Source: Proteobacteria bacterium UBA964
GTDB lineage: Bacteria > Pseudomonadota > Gammaproteobacteria > Steroidobacterales > Steroidobacteraceae
Direction of reading: 5' to 3'
Length of the DNA: 15,969 nucleotides
Assembly (NCBI GenBank): GCA_002292945.1
Contig: DBCG01000019.1
Coordinates: 1,070-17,038 of the forward strand
In this document: positions 7,982 to 13,672 of the stretch, piece after piece
How the letters are laid out: the number at the start of each line of letters is the position of its first letter
Numbering within the stretch: the first letter of the stretch is position 1
Notes under the pieces: model-generated
The model's database searches: none
What the model was told of the DNA's origin: nothing
The model's input: only the letters and a program-made list of their open reading frames with translations
Position numbers and translations under genes: made by a program

Positions 7982-8659
7982 ATGCCAAAACCGACCCTCG
8001 TATTCGCGGCCCTGCTCATCGCGCTCATCGCGGGCTCGTCCTTCTTCACGGTCGCTCAAGCCGAGGATCCCGCCACAGGAGAGGCCCGTCTCGCCGTCAT
8101 CGTCTTGGAGACGCTATCAGTGAAGGGACGCGCGCCCAAGACCGGCTATTCCCGAGAAGCGTTCGGACCGTCGTGGGCTGATACCGACTACAACGGATGC
8201 GATACCCGTAACGACATGCTCCGGCGTGACCTCGTCGATGTGGTGCTCAAGCCGCGCACCCGTGGCTGTGTCGTACTCGAAGGTGTTCTGGTGGACCCTT
8301 ATTCGGGGGAGGAGATCCGCTTCATCAAGGGCGAATCGAGCGACCGCATCGATATCGACCATGTCGTCTCGCTTTCGAACGCGTGGCAGACCGGCATGTT
8401 CCAACGCGGACCGGAAGAGCGCCGGATCTTCGCCAACGACTCGTTGAACCTATTGGCGGTGCAGGGTCGGCTCAACTCGCAGAAAGGCGACGGCGACGCG
8501 GCGACGTGGTTGCCGCCGCGCAAAGTGTACCGCTGCGAGTTCGTTGCGCGGCAGATCGCGGTCAAGGCGGCTTATCGGCTTTGGCTGACCCCGGCCGAGA
8601 AGCAGGCGATGCTGCGCATCCTGCGGCCTTGCCCTGGACAGACCCTGCCGTCGCGCTAG
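7982..8659 (+). CDS. Secreted HNH-type nuclease (GmrSD C-terminal/DUF1524-like fold)
   Basis: The product is 225 residues. It has a signal peptide (1-27, cleavage VAQA/ED) and a nuclease core: IDIDHVVSL with His127, a tryptophan shortly after in NAWQTG, FANDSLNLLAV with Asn152 and Asn156, and RLNSQKGD with Asn165 and Lys168, followed by WLPP. This order (DHV, AW, NDxxNL, NxxKxD, WxP) is that of the secreted HNH/DUF1524 family seen in actinobacteria and proteobacteria. Four cysteines in the mature part (73, 96, 185, 217) could form two disulfides, consistent with export. It likely cleaves DNA outside the cytoplasm, for nutrient use or competition. The frame opens earlier at a GTG at 7952, but ATG at 7982 has AGGGTGAGG just upstream. 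It lies 78 bp after the amidohydrolase; no immunity gene is evident beside it. Confidence 0.85.
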   Translation: MPKPTLVFAALLIALIAGSSFFTVAQAEDPATGEARLAVIVLETLSVKGRAPKTGYSREAFGPSWADTDYNGCDTRNDMLRRDLVDVVLKPRTRGCVVLEGVLVDPYSGEEIRFIKGESSDRIDIDHVVSLSNAWQTGMFQRGPEERRIFANDSLNLLAVQGRLNSQKGDGDAATWLPPRKVYRCEFVARQIAVKAAYRLWLTPAEKQAMLRILRPCPGQTLPSR

Positions 8660-8905
8660 TCAGGACGCACCGCTGACACCGTCCACCCTCGGCCGTCCCC
8701 CGCGCGTGCCACCGCGCCACGCCTCACCGACCGCGTAACCTACAGCCTGCAGGTGGCGGTCGTAATCAGGCGGGGTGGAGACGGTCAGGCAGGGGCTGCA
8801 CTCGAGGGTCAGGGCGGATAGACTCGGTACGTGATCGGGCCCATCGCAGGCCACGTGCCGGAGTTTTCAGGCCGGCTAAAGAAGATAAATAAACCGAGGG
8901 TCTTG
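8660..8905. other. Intergenic stretch, 246 bp, with gene-fragment similarity and an AT-rich leader
   Basis: No convincing gene or terminator with a T-tract is visible. At 8703-8740 there is a diverged copy of a stretch from the phosphoesterase gene (separate entry). Near the right end, the bases 8878-8893 are strikingly A-rich for this GC-rich region, just ahead of GAGGG (8896-8900) that serves the cyclase. TTTTCA at 8864-8869 and a TAAATA at 8886-8891 could be weak promoter boxes with a 16-nt spacer, but that would leave an implausibly short leader, so I do not call a promoter. Confidence 0.5.
8703..8740 (+). repeat. Diverged partial copy of the phosphoesterase 3' coding region
   Basis: These 38 bases match 5776-5813, inside the C-terminal tail of the metallophosphoesterase, at 33 positions. 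Read in the equivalent frame both give ATAPRL-x-DRVT, with x = Ile in the gene and Thr here; three of the four mismatches inside the core 33 bases fall on third codon positions. Beyond 8740 the similarity stops. It looks like a remnant of an old duplication or of a lost paralogue. Shared GC-rich composition alone is a less likely cause for a match this long. Confidence 0.45.
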
Positions 8906-9880
8906 ATGATGGAAATACAAGTCGCACATCTGCGGATACAGGGCACCGATTTCATTTTCGTGCCGTTTTCATCGTCCATGGCCCGCCTGAGCGCGGCCGA
9001 GCAAAGCGCGGTGCTTGGCGAACTGCGCGCTTTTTGCCGCAGTGCGGGACTGGTCGGGGAAGTCGTTCCGGTCTGGCAGGGTACGACAGGCACCTCTTAC
9101 CTGTCCGACCCCCGACATCACGCTGCGCTGTCAAAGACGATCAGTCTTGAGGTTGTCCAACAGAAACTGAATCGGAGGCTCGCAGCGCCTGGGGCATCTG
9201 CGACGCTTGCCAGCGTGACCCGCGCAAGTTCCTCCGGCGCACAGGCCCCTACGCAACGCTCCGCCGCCAATCGGGTGGCGACGATGGTGTTCTCGGATAT
9301 CGTCGGTTCGACGAAGCTGAAGCAAGAACTGGGTGATGCACGGTCGATGGAGGTGCTGAAGCACCACCATGCGCTCGTTCGGCAATTACTGAAAGCCACG
9401 GCCACCGGTGAGGAGGTGTCGACTGCCGGCGACTCTTTCTTCATATCGTTCTCGATACCATCAGAGGCCGTCACGTTCGCGCTGCGATGGCAAGACAAGA
9501 TCCGCGATTTCTCGCATGACGAAGGCGTGAACCTGCAAGACCGGATCGGCATCCATGTCGGCGAGGTGTATACGGATAATTCAAAATCCGCCGGTAAAGA
9601 CTTCGATCTCAACGGTATCCAGGTCGACACCGCGGCGCGCATCATGTCCCTTGCGCAGGGAAACCAGATCCTGTTGTCCCAGTTCGCATTCGTGAACGCC
9701 AAGCAGATGCTCGAGGGTTTCGAGTTCGAGGGTCTCAGTACGCTCGCTTGGCGGTCATACGGGCCGTATGTCGTCAAAGGAGTCGACATGCCGATCGATA
9801 TCTACGAGGTCGGCGAAGCTGGGCTTGCCTGCCTAAAGCCGCCGCCGGATAGCGAAAAGGCCAAACGCTTCACCAGATGA
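8906..9880 (+). CDS. Class III nucleotide cyclase (adenylate/guanylate cyclase family) with atypical pocket
   Basis: The 324-residue soluble protein has an N-terminal region (1-90) of no family I recognise, an Ala/Ser-rich linker (about 95-120), and a class III cyclase homology domain (about 125-300). Both metal-binding aspartates are present (Asp131 in FSDIVGST, Asp176 in TAGDSFF), as are Asp234 at the purine-contact position (DLNG) and Arg245 in AARI. Two positions differ from the consensus: the base-selecting lysine of KxxGD is Ser172 (VSTAGD), and the asparagine of VNxAAR is Asp241 (VDTAAR). Substrate choice may therefore be altered or activity low. The start is ATG at 8906 (or 8909), with GAGGG at 8896-8900; a GTG at 8831 in frame has no good site. 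Its GC is visibly lower than that of its neighbours (sampled 52-62 percent), suggesting transfer. No membrane or receiver domain is present. Confidence 0.88.
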   Translation: MMEIQVAHLRIQGTDFIFVPFSSSMARLSAAEQSAVLGELRAFCRSAGLVGEVVPVWQGTTGTSYLSDPRHHAALSKTISLEVVQQKLNRRLAAPGASATLASVTRASSSGAQAPTQRSAANRVATMVFSDIVGSTKLKQELGDARSMEVLKHHHALVRQLLKATATGEEVSTAGDSFFISFSIPSEAVTFALRWQDKIRDFSHDEGVNLQDRIGIHVGEVYTDNSKSAGKDFDLNGIQVDTAARIMSLAQGNQILLSQFAFVNAKQMLEGFEFEGLSTLAWRSYGPYVVKGVDMPIDIYEVGEAGLACLKPPPDSEKAKRFTR

Positions 9881-9942
9881 TGGTCGCTGAGGGAGCGTAG
9901 TCTCCGGAGTGTTTGGCACGTGTTGCAGGTTGCGAGCCGGAT

Positions 9943-10056
9943 ATGAAACCGTCGAGCCGCGCGCTGTTCTTCGACCCTGACGATCTCGTCGCTACGCTGG
10001 TAGGTTTGGTGGTGGGGTGGGGGCTCTTCGCGGTGGTATCCTTAAAGCCTGCATGA
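9943..10056 (+). CDS. Small single-span membrane peptide, 37 residues
   Basis: An ATG at 9943 opens 37 codons that start MKPSSRALFFDPDDLV. They continue into one hydrophobic segment (about 15-34, LVATLVGLVVGWGLFAVVSL) and end LKPA. The TGA stop (10054-10056) overlaps the ATG of the DUF202 gene as ATGA. That gene has no Shine-Dalgarno sequence of its own, which fits translational coupling through this peptide. The upstream sequence before 9943 offers only weak AGG/GAG matches. I recognise no family. Charged N-terminus plus one helix is typical of real small membrane proteins, but chance cannot be excluded at this length. Confidence 0.45.
   Translation: MKPSSRALFFDPDDLVATLVGLVVGWGLFAVVSLKPA
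10034..10042 (+). promoter_or_regulatory. Possible extended -10 box upstream of the DUF202 gene
   Basis: TGGTATCCT reads as TGn plus TATCCT (4 of 6 to TATAAT), 11 nt before the DUF202 ATG, with no matching -35 box. If used, transcripts would be almost leaderless. It lies inside the small membrane ORF and is a rival explanation for the missing ribosome binding site. Weak. Confidence 0.2.
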
Positions 10057-10439
10057 GCGACACCCCCAAGTCGGACCCGCGCGTCTTCTTCGCCTCCGAG
10101 CGCACGCTGCTCGGCTGGATCCGCACCGGCATCGCGATCGTGGGGCTGGGTTTCCTCGTATCGCGCTTCGGACTGTTCCTGCGTCTTCTGCCGATGCAGA
10201 CGGGTGTCGTACCCGCGAGCCCGACGGGCGACTATTCGCACTACATCGGCGTCTCGCTCGTGGTGCTCGGTGCGCTTGGCATCGCGGTGGCGACGGTACA
10301 GCACGGACGCTTCATCGCGACGCTGCCGGCGGTCGACCGTCCGGCCGAGTATTCGCGCGGTTGGGCGCTCTGGCTCGCCGGCATGCTCTCGCTCGTAAGC
10401 GTGATGCTTGCGTTGTATCTCGCGTTCGTGCCGGCCTGA
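10053..10439 (+). CDS. DUF202 (YidH-like) membrane protein
   Basis: The product is 128 residues. It has the DUF202 signature near its N-terminus, FFASERTLLGWIRTGIA (about 11-27), and three hydrophobic segments: about 25-45, 65-85 and 103-126. DUF202 proteins are small inner-membrane proteins of unsettled function, found in many bacteria and related to the yeast Vtc1 membrane module. ATG at 10053 is chosen because the signature follows directly; a GTG at 10017 would add 12 residues without family support. There is no Shine-Dalgarno motif, but the start overlaps the stop of a 37-codon ORF. The next gene follows 19 bp later on the same strand. Function cannot be assigned. Confidence 0.88.
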   Translation: MSDTPKSDPRVFFASERTLLGWIRTGIAIVGLGFLVSRFGLFLRLLPMQTGVVPASPTGDYSHYIGVSLVVLGALGIAVATVQHGRFIATLPAVDRPAEYSRGWALWLAGMLSLVSVMLALYLAFVPA

Positions 10440-10458
10440 CCCAGATTCGCTCGCCCCT

Positions 10459-10872
10459 ATGAACCTTTCCCTCGGCCTCGTCACGCTCGTGGTCCGCGAC
10501 TACGACGAAGCGCTCGCCTTCTTCATCGGCAAGCTCGGCTTCGACATGGTCGAGGATCGCGATATGCCTGAAGAGCGCAAGCGCTGGGTAGTGGTGCGGC
10601 CGCCCGGCAGCGGCGCGGGCGCGCAGTTGCTACTGGCGCGCGCGTCGACCTCGGAACAGCAGGCGCGCATCGGCTCGCAGACCGGGGGGCGGGTGGGGTT
10701 CTTCCTCTACACCGACGACTTCTGGCGCGACCATGCGCGGTTCACGGCCCACGGCATCGACTTCGTGCGCGGCCCGGCGGAGCAGCCCTACGGCACGGTG
10801 GCGGTATTCAAGGACCTGTACGGAAATCTTTGGGATTTTGTGCAGCTCAAGGACGGGACCGGCGCCCCGTGA
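10459..10872 (+). CDS. VOC-superfamily (glyoxalase/bleomycin-resistance fold) protein
   Basis: The 137-residue product has the paired beta-alpha-beta3 pattern of the vicinal oxygen chelate fold: LGLVTLVVRDYDEALAFFIGKLGF (first module, about 5-28), then GRVGFFLYTDDFWRDHARFTAHGIDFVRGP (second), ending GTVAVFKDLYGNLWDFVQL. The usual metal ligands are not obvious: the first-strand His is replaced (VTLVV), and the last-strand Glu is Asp in NLWDF. It could bind a ligand without catalysis, or use other residues. Members include glyoxalases, dioxygenases and antibiotic-binding proteins; no specific one can be named. ATG at 10459 is 19 bp after DUF202 and gives the family N-terminus. The frame is open back to 10408 with no support for a longer protein. 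Confidence 0.85.
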   Translation: MNLSLGLVTLVVRDYDEALAFFIGKLGFDMVEDRDMPEERKRWVVVRPPGSGAGAQLLLARASTSEQQARIGSQTGGRVGFFLYTDDFWRDHARFTAHGIDFVRGPAEQPYGTVAVFKDLYGNLWDFVQLKDGTGAP

Positions 10873-10935
10873 CCGTCGAGGTCAGGGCGACGGCCGCTAC
10901 CTGACCACCGGAGCGCACCCGGATTCCACGTATCG

Positions 10936-10988
10936 ACCGTCGCAGACGGTAAAGTCAGGACAAGAATGGCCAAGCCCGGCGGCGGGCT
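10936..10988. other. Two short perfect hairpins between convergent genes
   Basis: Between the VOC gene (ends 10872) and the Spy-like gene (ends 11016 from the other side) are ACCGTC-GCA-GACGGT at 10936-10950 and AGCCCG-GCGG-CGGGCT at 10973-10988. Neither is followed by a T-run on either strand, so they are not standard intrinsic terminators. They sit where bidirectional termination would be useful, possibly with Rho. Nothing else is visible in this 143-bp gap. Confidence 0.25.
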
Positions 10989-11015
10989 CGGGCGGCGTCA
11001 CGAGGGATCTCGCAC

Positions 11016-11543
11016 TCAGCGCTTGTCGCGTCGGTCTTCGCGTCGATCATCACGACGGTCTTGTGACCGGTCGGCGCCGACGCCGCGCTCGCCGCGGTTG
11101 GTCCTGCGCTCCCCGACGGTGCGGCGCTGGTCCGGGGTGAGCACGCCGTCGCGGCGGTCACGGTGGCGATTGCGCGCGTCCGCGGTCTGGCGCTGCGCTT
11201 CCTCGTAGCGCTCGCGTGCGGCCGCGTAGCCCGCAGCGCCGGGCACGAGGCCTTCGATCGCTCGCCGCGCCACGCCTTCGCGTTCCTCGAGCCGCGCCAT
11301 CGCCACGCGGTTTTCCTCGTCGATCGCGCGAAGTTGGCCGCGCTGCGCATCGTTGAGGCCGAGGCCTTCGTAGTCCCGGTCATCCATCGCGCGGCGCTCG
11401 CGCTCACGGTCCCGGTCGCGATCGCCGTCGCGACGTTCGGCGCCCGGGCGCTGGGCGGCTTGGGCGTCGGCGAGCGGCGCGGCGGTGGTGAGCGCAAGGG
11501 TCAGGGCGAGAGCCAGCGCGAGCGGTGCGGTGCGGGGCATCAT
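11016..11543 (-). CDS. Exported Arg/Asp-rich Spy/CpxP-like protein
   Basis: The 175-residue product starts with a signal peptide rich in Ala-Leu (about 1-27, ADA/QA). After it comes an Arg/Asp/Glu-rich stretch (36-58), a helical middle with a LTxxQ-like motif LGLNDAQRGQLRAI (61-74), long charged helices to about 130, a second motif GVLTPDQRR (133-141), and a tail of alternating Arg and Asp. Two LTxxQ motifs in a periplasmic helical protein point to the Spy/CpxP family of periplasmic chaperones and metal or envelope-stress sensors. The charge-repeat segments are unusual and probably disordered. The start is ATG at 11543, with GGAG 7 nt upstream; the frame is open to 11690 but without a signal peptide there. 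It is divergent from the epoxide-hydrolase gene. Family assignment is moderate. Confidence 0.72.
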   Translation of the reverse strand: MMPRTAPLALALALTLALTTAAPLADAQAAQRPGAERRDGDRDRDRERERRAMDDRDYEGLGLNDAQRGQLRAIDEENRVAMARLEEREGVARRAIEGLVPGAAGYAAARERYEEAQRQTADARNRHRDRRDGVLTPDQRRTVGERRTNRGERGVGADRSQDRRDDRREDRRDKR

Positions 11544-11626
11544 GGTCGGTCTCCGGGTTGAGAAAGGGCACATACCGGGATGACACCACGGGATGTGGGT
11601 CGGTCGCGATACGCTTTCGTACAAGG

Positions 11627-11660
11627 CGCCCGGGTGTTCACCTTGCCCACGACCCGGGCG
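11627..11660. promoter_or_regulatory. Perfect 9-bp inverted repeat in the divergent control region
   Basis: CGCCCGGGT (11627-11635) and ACCCGGGCG (11652-11660) are exact reverse complements separated by 16 bp. They end 17 bp before the ATG of the alpha/beta hydrolase, within the 134-bp gap shared with the divergent Spy-like gene. A centre-to-centre distance near 25 bp suits a dimeric regulator contacting two turns, or a stem-loop in the RNA. Each half also contains the self-complementary CCCGGG. The repeat is seen directly; an operator role is inferred, and no regulator gene is adjacent. Confidence 0.4.
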
Positions 11661-11677
11661 GGTGCAATGCTGAGGGT

Positions 11678-12637
11678 ATGAGCGCATCACTCCACACCTT
11701 CGACGCCGCGCTGCCGCACGGCATCACCCTCGTCTGCCGGACCAACGACGCAGCGCTCGCCGCGGGCCACGGGCCGACCGCCGGCCTGCCGCGGGTCTTG
11801 TTGCTGCACGGCTTTCCGGAGGGCGCCTTCGCTTGGGACGAGATCCTCGGGCGGCTCGCGGGCAAGGCGATCGCCGTCGCGCCCGACCTTCGCGGCTTCG
11901 GGCGCTCATCGTCGCCCGTCGAGGTCGAGGCCTACCGCGCACGGCACATCGTGCAAGACCTCGTGGCGTTGATCGGGTCGATGACCGGCACGTCTGGTTC
12001 TCCCGGCGCGCCCCTCGACCTTCTGGTCGCGCACGACTGGGGCGGTGCGGCGGCGTGGAACCTCGCCGCTGCGCGACCAGACCTGCTGGCGCGGCTGATG
12101 ATCCTCAACTCGCCGCATCCGGTGACCTTCCTGCGCGAACTGCGTCATAACCCGGCGCAGCAGGCGGCGAGCGCTTACATGAATTTTTTGTGCCGGCCGG
12201 ACGCAGCGGCACTGCTTGCGGCGGATGACTATGCTCGGCTGTGGCCGTTCTTCGAGAGGATGGGCAGTGGTGCGGGCTGGCTCACGCCCGCGCTGCGCGA
12301 CCGGTACCGCGCGCACTGGATGCTCGGGCTAGAGGGCGGGCTCAACTATTACCGCGCGTCGCCGTTGCGGCCGGCGGCTCCGGCCGGCGAGGCCTCGGCT
12401 GGCGAGGGCTCGGCGCTCGATGCGGTGCAGATCCCCGATGGGCTCGCCACCGTGCGCGTGCCGACCACGGTGCTGTGGGGCGAGCGGGACCATGCGCTGC
12501 TGACCGGTCTGCTCGACGGTCTCGAGCGCTGGGTACCCGACCTGCGCGTGGTGCGGGCACCGGACGCGAGCCACTGGATCGTGCACGAGGAGCCGACGCT
12601 AGTCACCGAGGAGATCCTGCGCGCGCTCGCGCGTTGA
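11678..12637 (+). CDS. Alpha/beta hydrolase, epoxide-hydrolase/haloalkane-dehalogenase type
   Basis: The 319-residue product has the oxyanion-hole loop HGFPE (44-48), APDLRGFGRSS (68-78), the nucleophile elbow HDWGG with Asp120 as nucleophile, a cap region (about 145-250), then WGERD with Asp271 as candidate acid and ASHW with His299. An aspartate nucleophile, rather than serine, marks the epoxide hydrolase/dehalogenase branch. Tyr224-Tyr225 in LNYYRA match the cap tyrosines that polarise epoxides, favouring epoxide hydrolase. It would open epoxides to diols in the cytoplasm. ATG at 11678 follows GAGGG with only one base between, too close for a good ribosome binding site, so initiation may be weak or regulated; upstream in-frame sequence has no family match. 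The stop is 13 bp from that of the convergent aldo/keto reductase gene. Confidence 0.88.
   Translation: MSASLHTFDAALPHGITLVCRTNDAALAAGHGPTAGLPRVLLLHGFPEGAFAWDEILGRLAGKAIAVAPDLRGFGRSSSPVEVEAYRARHIVQDLVALIGSMTGTSGSPGAPLDLLVAHDWGGAAAWNLAAARPDLLARLMILNSPHPVTFLRELRHNPAQQAASAYMNFLCRPDAAALLAADDYARLWPFFERMGSGAGWLTPALRDRYRAHWMLGLEGGLNYYRASPLRPAAPAGEASAGEGSALDAVQIPDGLATVRVPTTVLWGERDHALLTGLLDGLERWVPDLRVVRAPDASHWIVHEEPTLVTEEILRALAR
12386..12415 (+). repeat. Two-copy 15-bp tandem repeat inside the hydrolase gene
   Basis: GGCGAGGCCTCGGCT (12386-12400) is followed directly by GGCGAGGGCTCGGCG, differing at two positions. It encodes GEASA-GEGSA, residues 237-246, in a Pro/Ala/Gly-rich stretch between the cap and the final core strands. 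It keeps the frame and looks like a slippage-made linker expansion. Confidence 0.6.
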
Positions 12638-12650
12638 CGGAGCCTTCGTC

Positions 12651-13670
12651 TCAGCGCTCGATCATCGCCATCGCGCGTTCGGAATAGCGCGGTCCGCTGG
12701 CGGCGCCGAGGGCGTCGAGCTCGGCGATCTCCGCCGGGGTCAACATGAGGTGCACGGCTTCGGCGTTGACTTCGAGGTAGCTGCGGCGCTTGGTGCCGGG
12801 GATGGGCACGATGTCCGGGCCGCGTGCGAGCAGCCACGCGAGCGCCACCTGCGCAGGCTTGGCCTCGTGCTGCGACGCGACCTTCTCGATCGCGGCGAGC
12901 AACGCGCGGTTGCGCGTGTAGTTCTCGCCCTGGAAGCGCGGGTCGTTGCGGCGATAGTCGTTGGCCGGCAGCGTGCTGGGGTCCTCGGGCAGCGCGCCGC
13001 CGAAGAAACCCCGTCCGAGCGGGCTGTAGGGCACGAGTCCGATGCCGAGTTCGCGGCAGGTTTCGAGGACGCTCGAACCACCCTCGAGCGGACGCTCCTC
13101 GAGGTTGCGCTCCCACACCGAGTATTCGCTCTGGACCGCGCTGATCGGATGCACGGCGTGCGCACGGCGGATCGTCTCGGCGGACATCTCGGAGAGGCCG
13201 AGGTAGCGCACTTTGCCGGCCTTCACCTGCTCGGCCATCACGCCCACCGTCTCTTCGATGGGGACGGTACGGTCGCGCCGGTGCTGGTACCAGAGATCGA
13301 TGTGGTCGGTGCCGAGGCGTTGCAGGCAGCCCTCGAGCGCGCGCCGCACATTCTCAGGGCTGCCGTCGACACCGGTGATCTTGCCATCCATCGAGAGGCG
13401 GAAGCCGAACTTGGTGGCGATGATCGCACGCTCGCGGCGGCCTTCGAGCGCCTTCGCCAAGAGGACCTCATTGGCGCCCGGGCCATAGACCTCGGCCGTG
13501 TCCAAGAAATCGATGCCGAGGTCGAGCGCGCGGCGGATGGTCGCGATGCCTTCGGCTTCGTCGGCAGCGCCGTACACATCGGGCATCCCGGCGATGCCGG
13601 TCATCCCCATCGTGCCGAGGCCGATCGTCGAGACTTCGAGCCCCTGGCTGCCGAGCTTGCGTCGTTGCAT
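12651..13670 (-). CDS. Aldo/keto reductase
   Basis: The 339-residue protein has the AKR (beta/alpha)8 signature and full catalytic tetrad: Asp57 in FLDTAEVYG, Tyr62, Lys87 in IIATKFGF and His130 in DLWYQH. Later family landmarks are VRYLGLSEMS, QSEYSVWER, LVPYSPLGRGFF and the NADPH-binding IPGTKRRSYLEVN. It should reduce aldehydes or ketones with NADPH in the cytoplasm, in the AKR11/13-like group. The loop after GTMGMT is a little longer than usual (IAGMPDVYGAADEAEG). ATG at 13670 begins the canonical QRRKLGSQGLEVS; an in-frame GTG at 13676 would overlap the upstream stop by 4 bases. It is the last gene of the DUF1838-DUF1993-AKR operon, and its 3' end converges on the hydrolase gene with 13 bp between stops. 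Confidence 0.93.
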   Translation of the reverse strand: MQRRKLGSQGLEVSTIGLGTMGMTGIAGMPDVYGAADEAEGIATIRRALDLGIDFLDTAEVYGPGANEVLLAKALEGRRERAIIATKFGFRLSMDGKITGVDGSPENVRRALEGCLQRLGTDHIDLWYQHRRDRTVPIEETVGVMAEQVKAGKVRYLGLSEMSAETIRRAHAVHPISAVQSEYSVWERNLEERPLEGGSSVLETCRELGIGLVPYSPLGRGFFGGALPEDPSTLPANDYRRNDPRFQGENYTRNRALLAAIEKVASQHEAKPAQVALAWLLARGPDIVPIPGTKRRSYLEVNAEAVHLMLTPAEIAELDALGAASGPRYSERAMAMIER

Positions 13671-13672
13671 GC

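Noticed and set aside
5855..8059. A 734-codon open frame on the minus strand opposite the amidohydrolase
   Set aside because: It mirrors a well-supported gene in GC-rich DNA, is rich in Arg/His/Asp/Glu/Gln with no domain or ribosome binding site, and runs across the ends of two genes. Typical antisense artefact of strong third-position GC.
7982..8659. HNH gene as part of a restriction system
   Set aside because: The protein has a signal peptide and cysteines suited to export, and there is no methyltransferase or GmrS-like partner.
8831..10439. Pycsar-like antiphage pair (cyclase plus membrane effector)
   Set aside because: The neighbouring membrane protein is a plain DUF202 member without a cyclic-nucleotide-binding domain, 172 bp away; there is no TIR or PycTM-type effector and no other defence gene.
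10936..10988. Intrinsic terminator
   Set aside because: Stems are perfect but short and lack a T-run on either strand; listed only as hairpins.
10965..11208. An 80-codon Arg/Ser-rich plus-strand frame
   Set aside because: It is antisense to the Spy-like gene, and its repetitive RSSRRS composition is the complement of that gene's Arg/Asp repeats.
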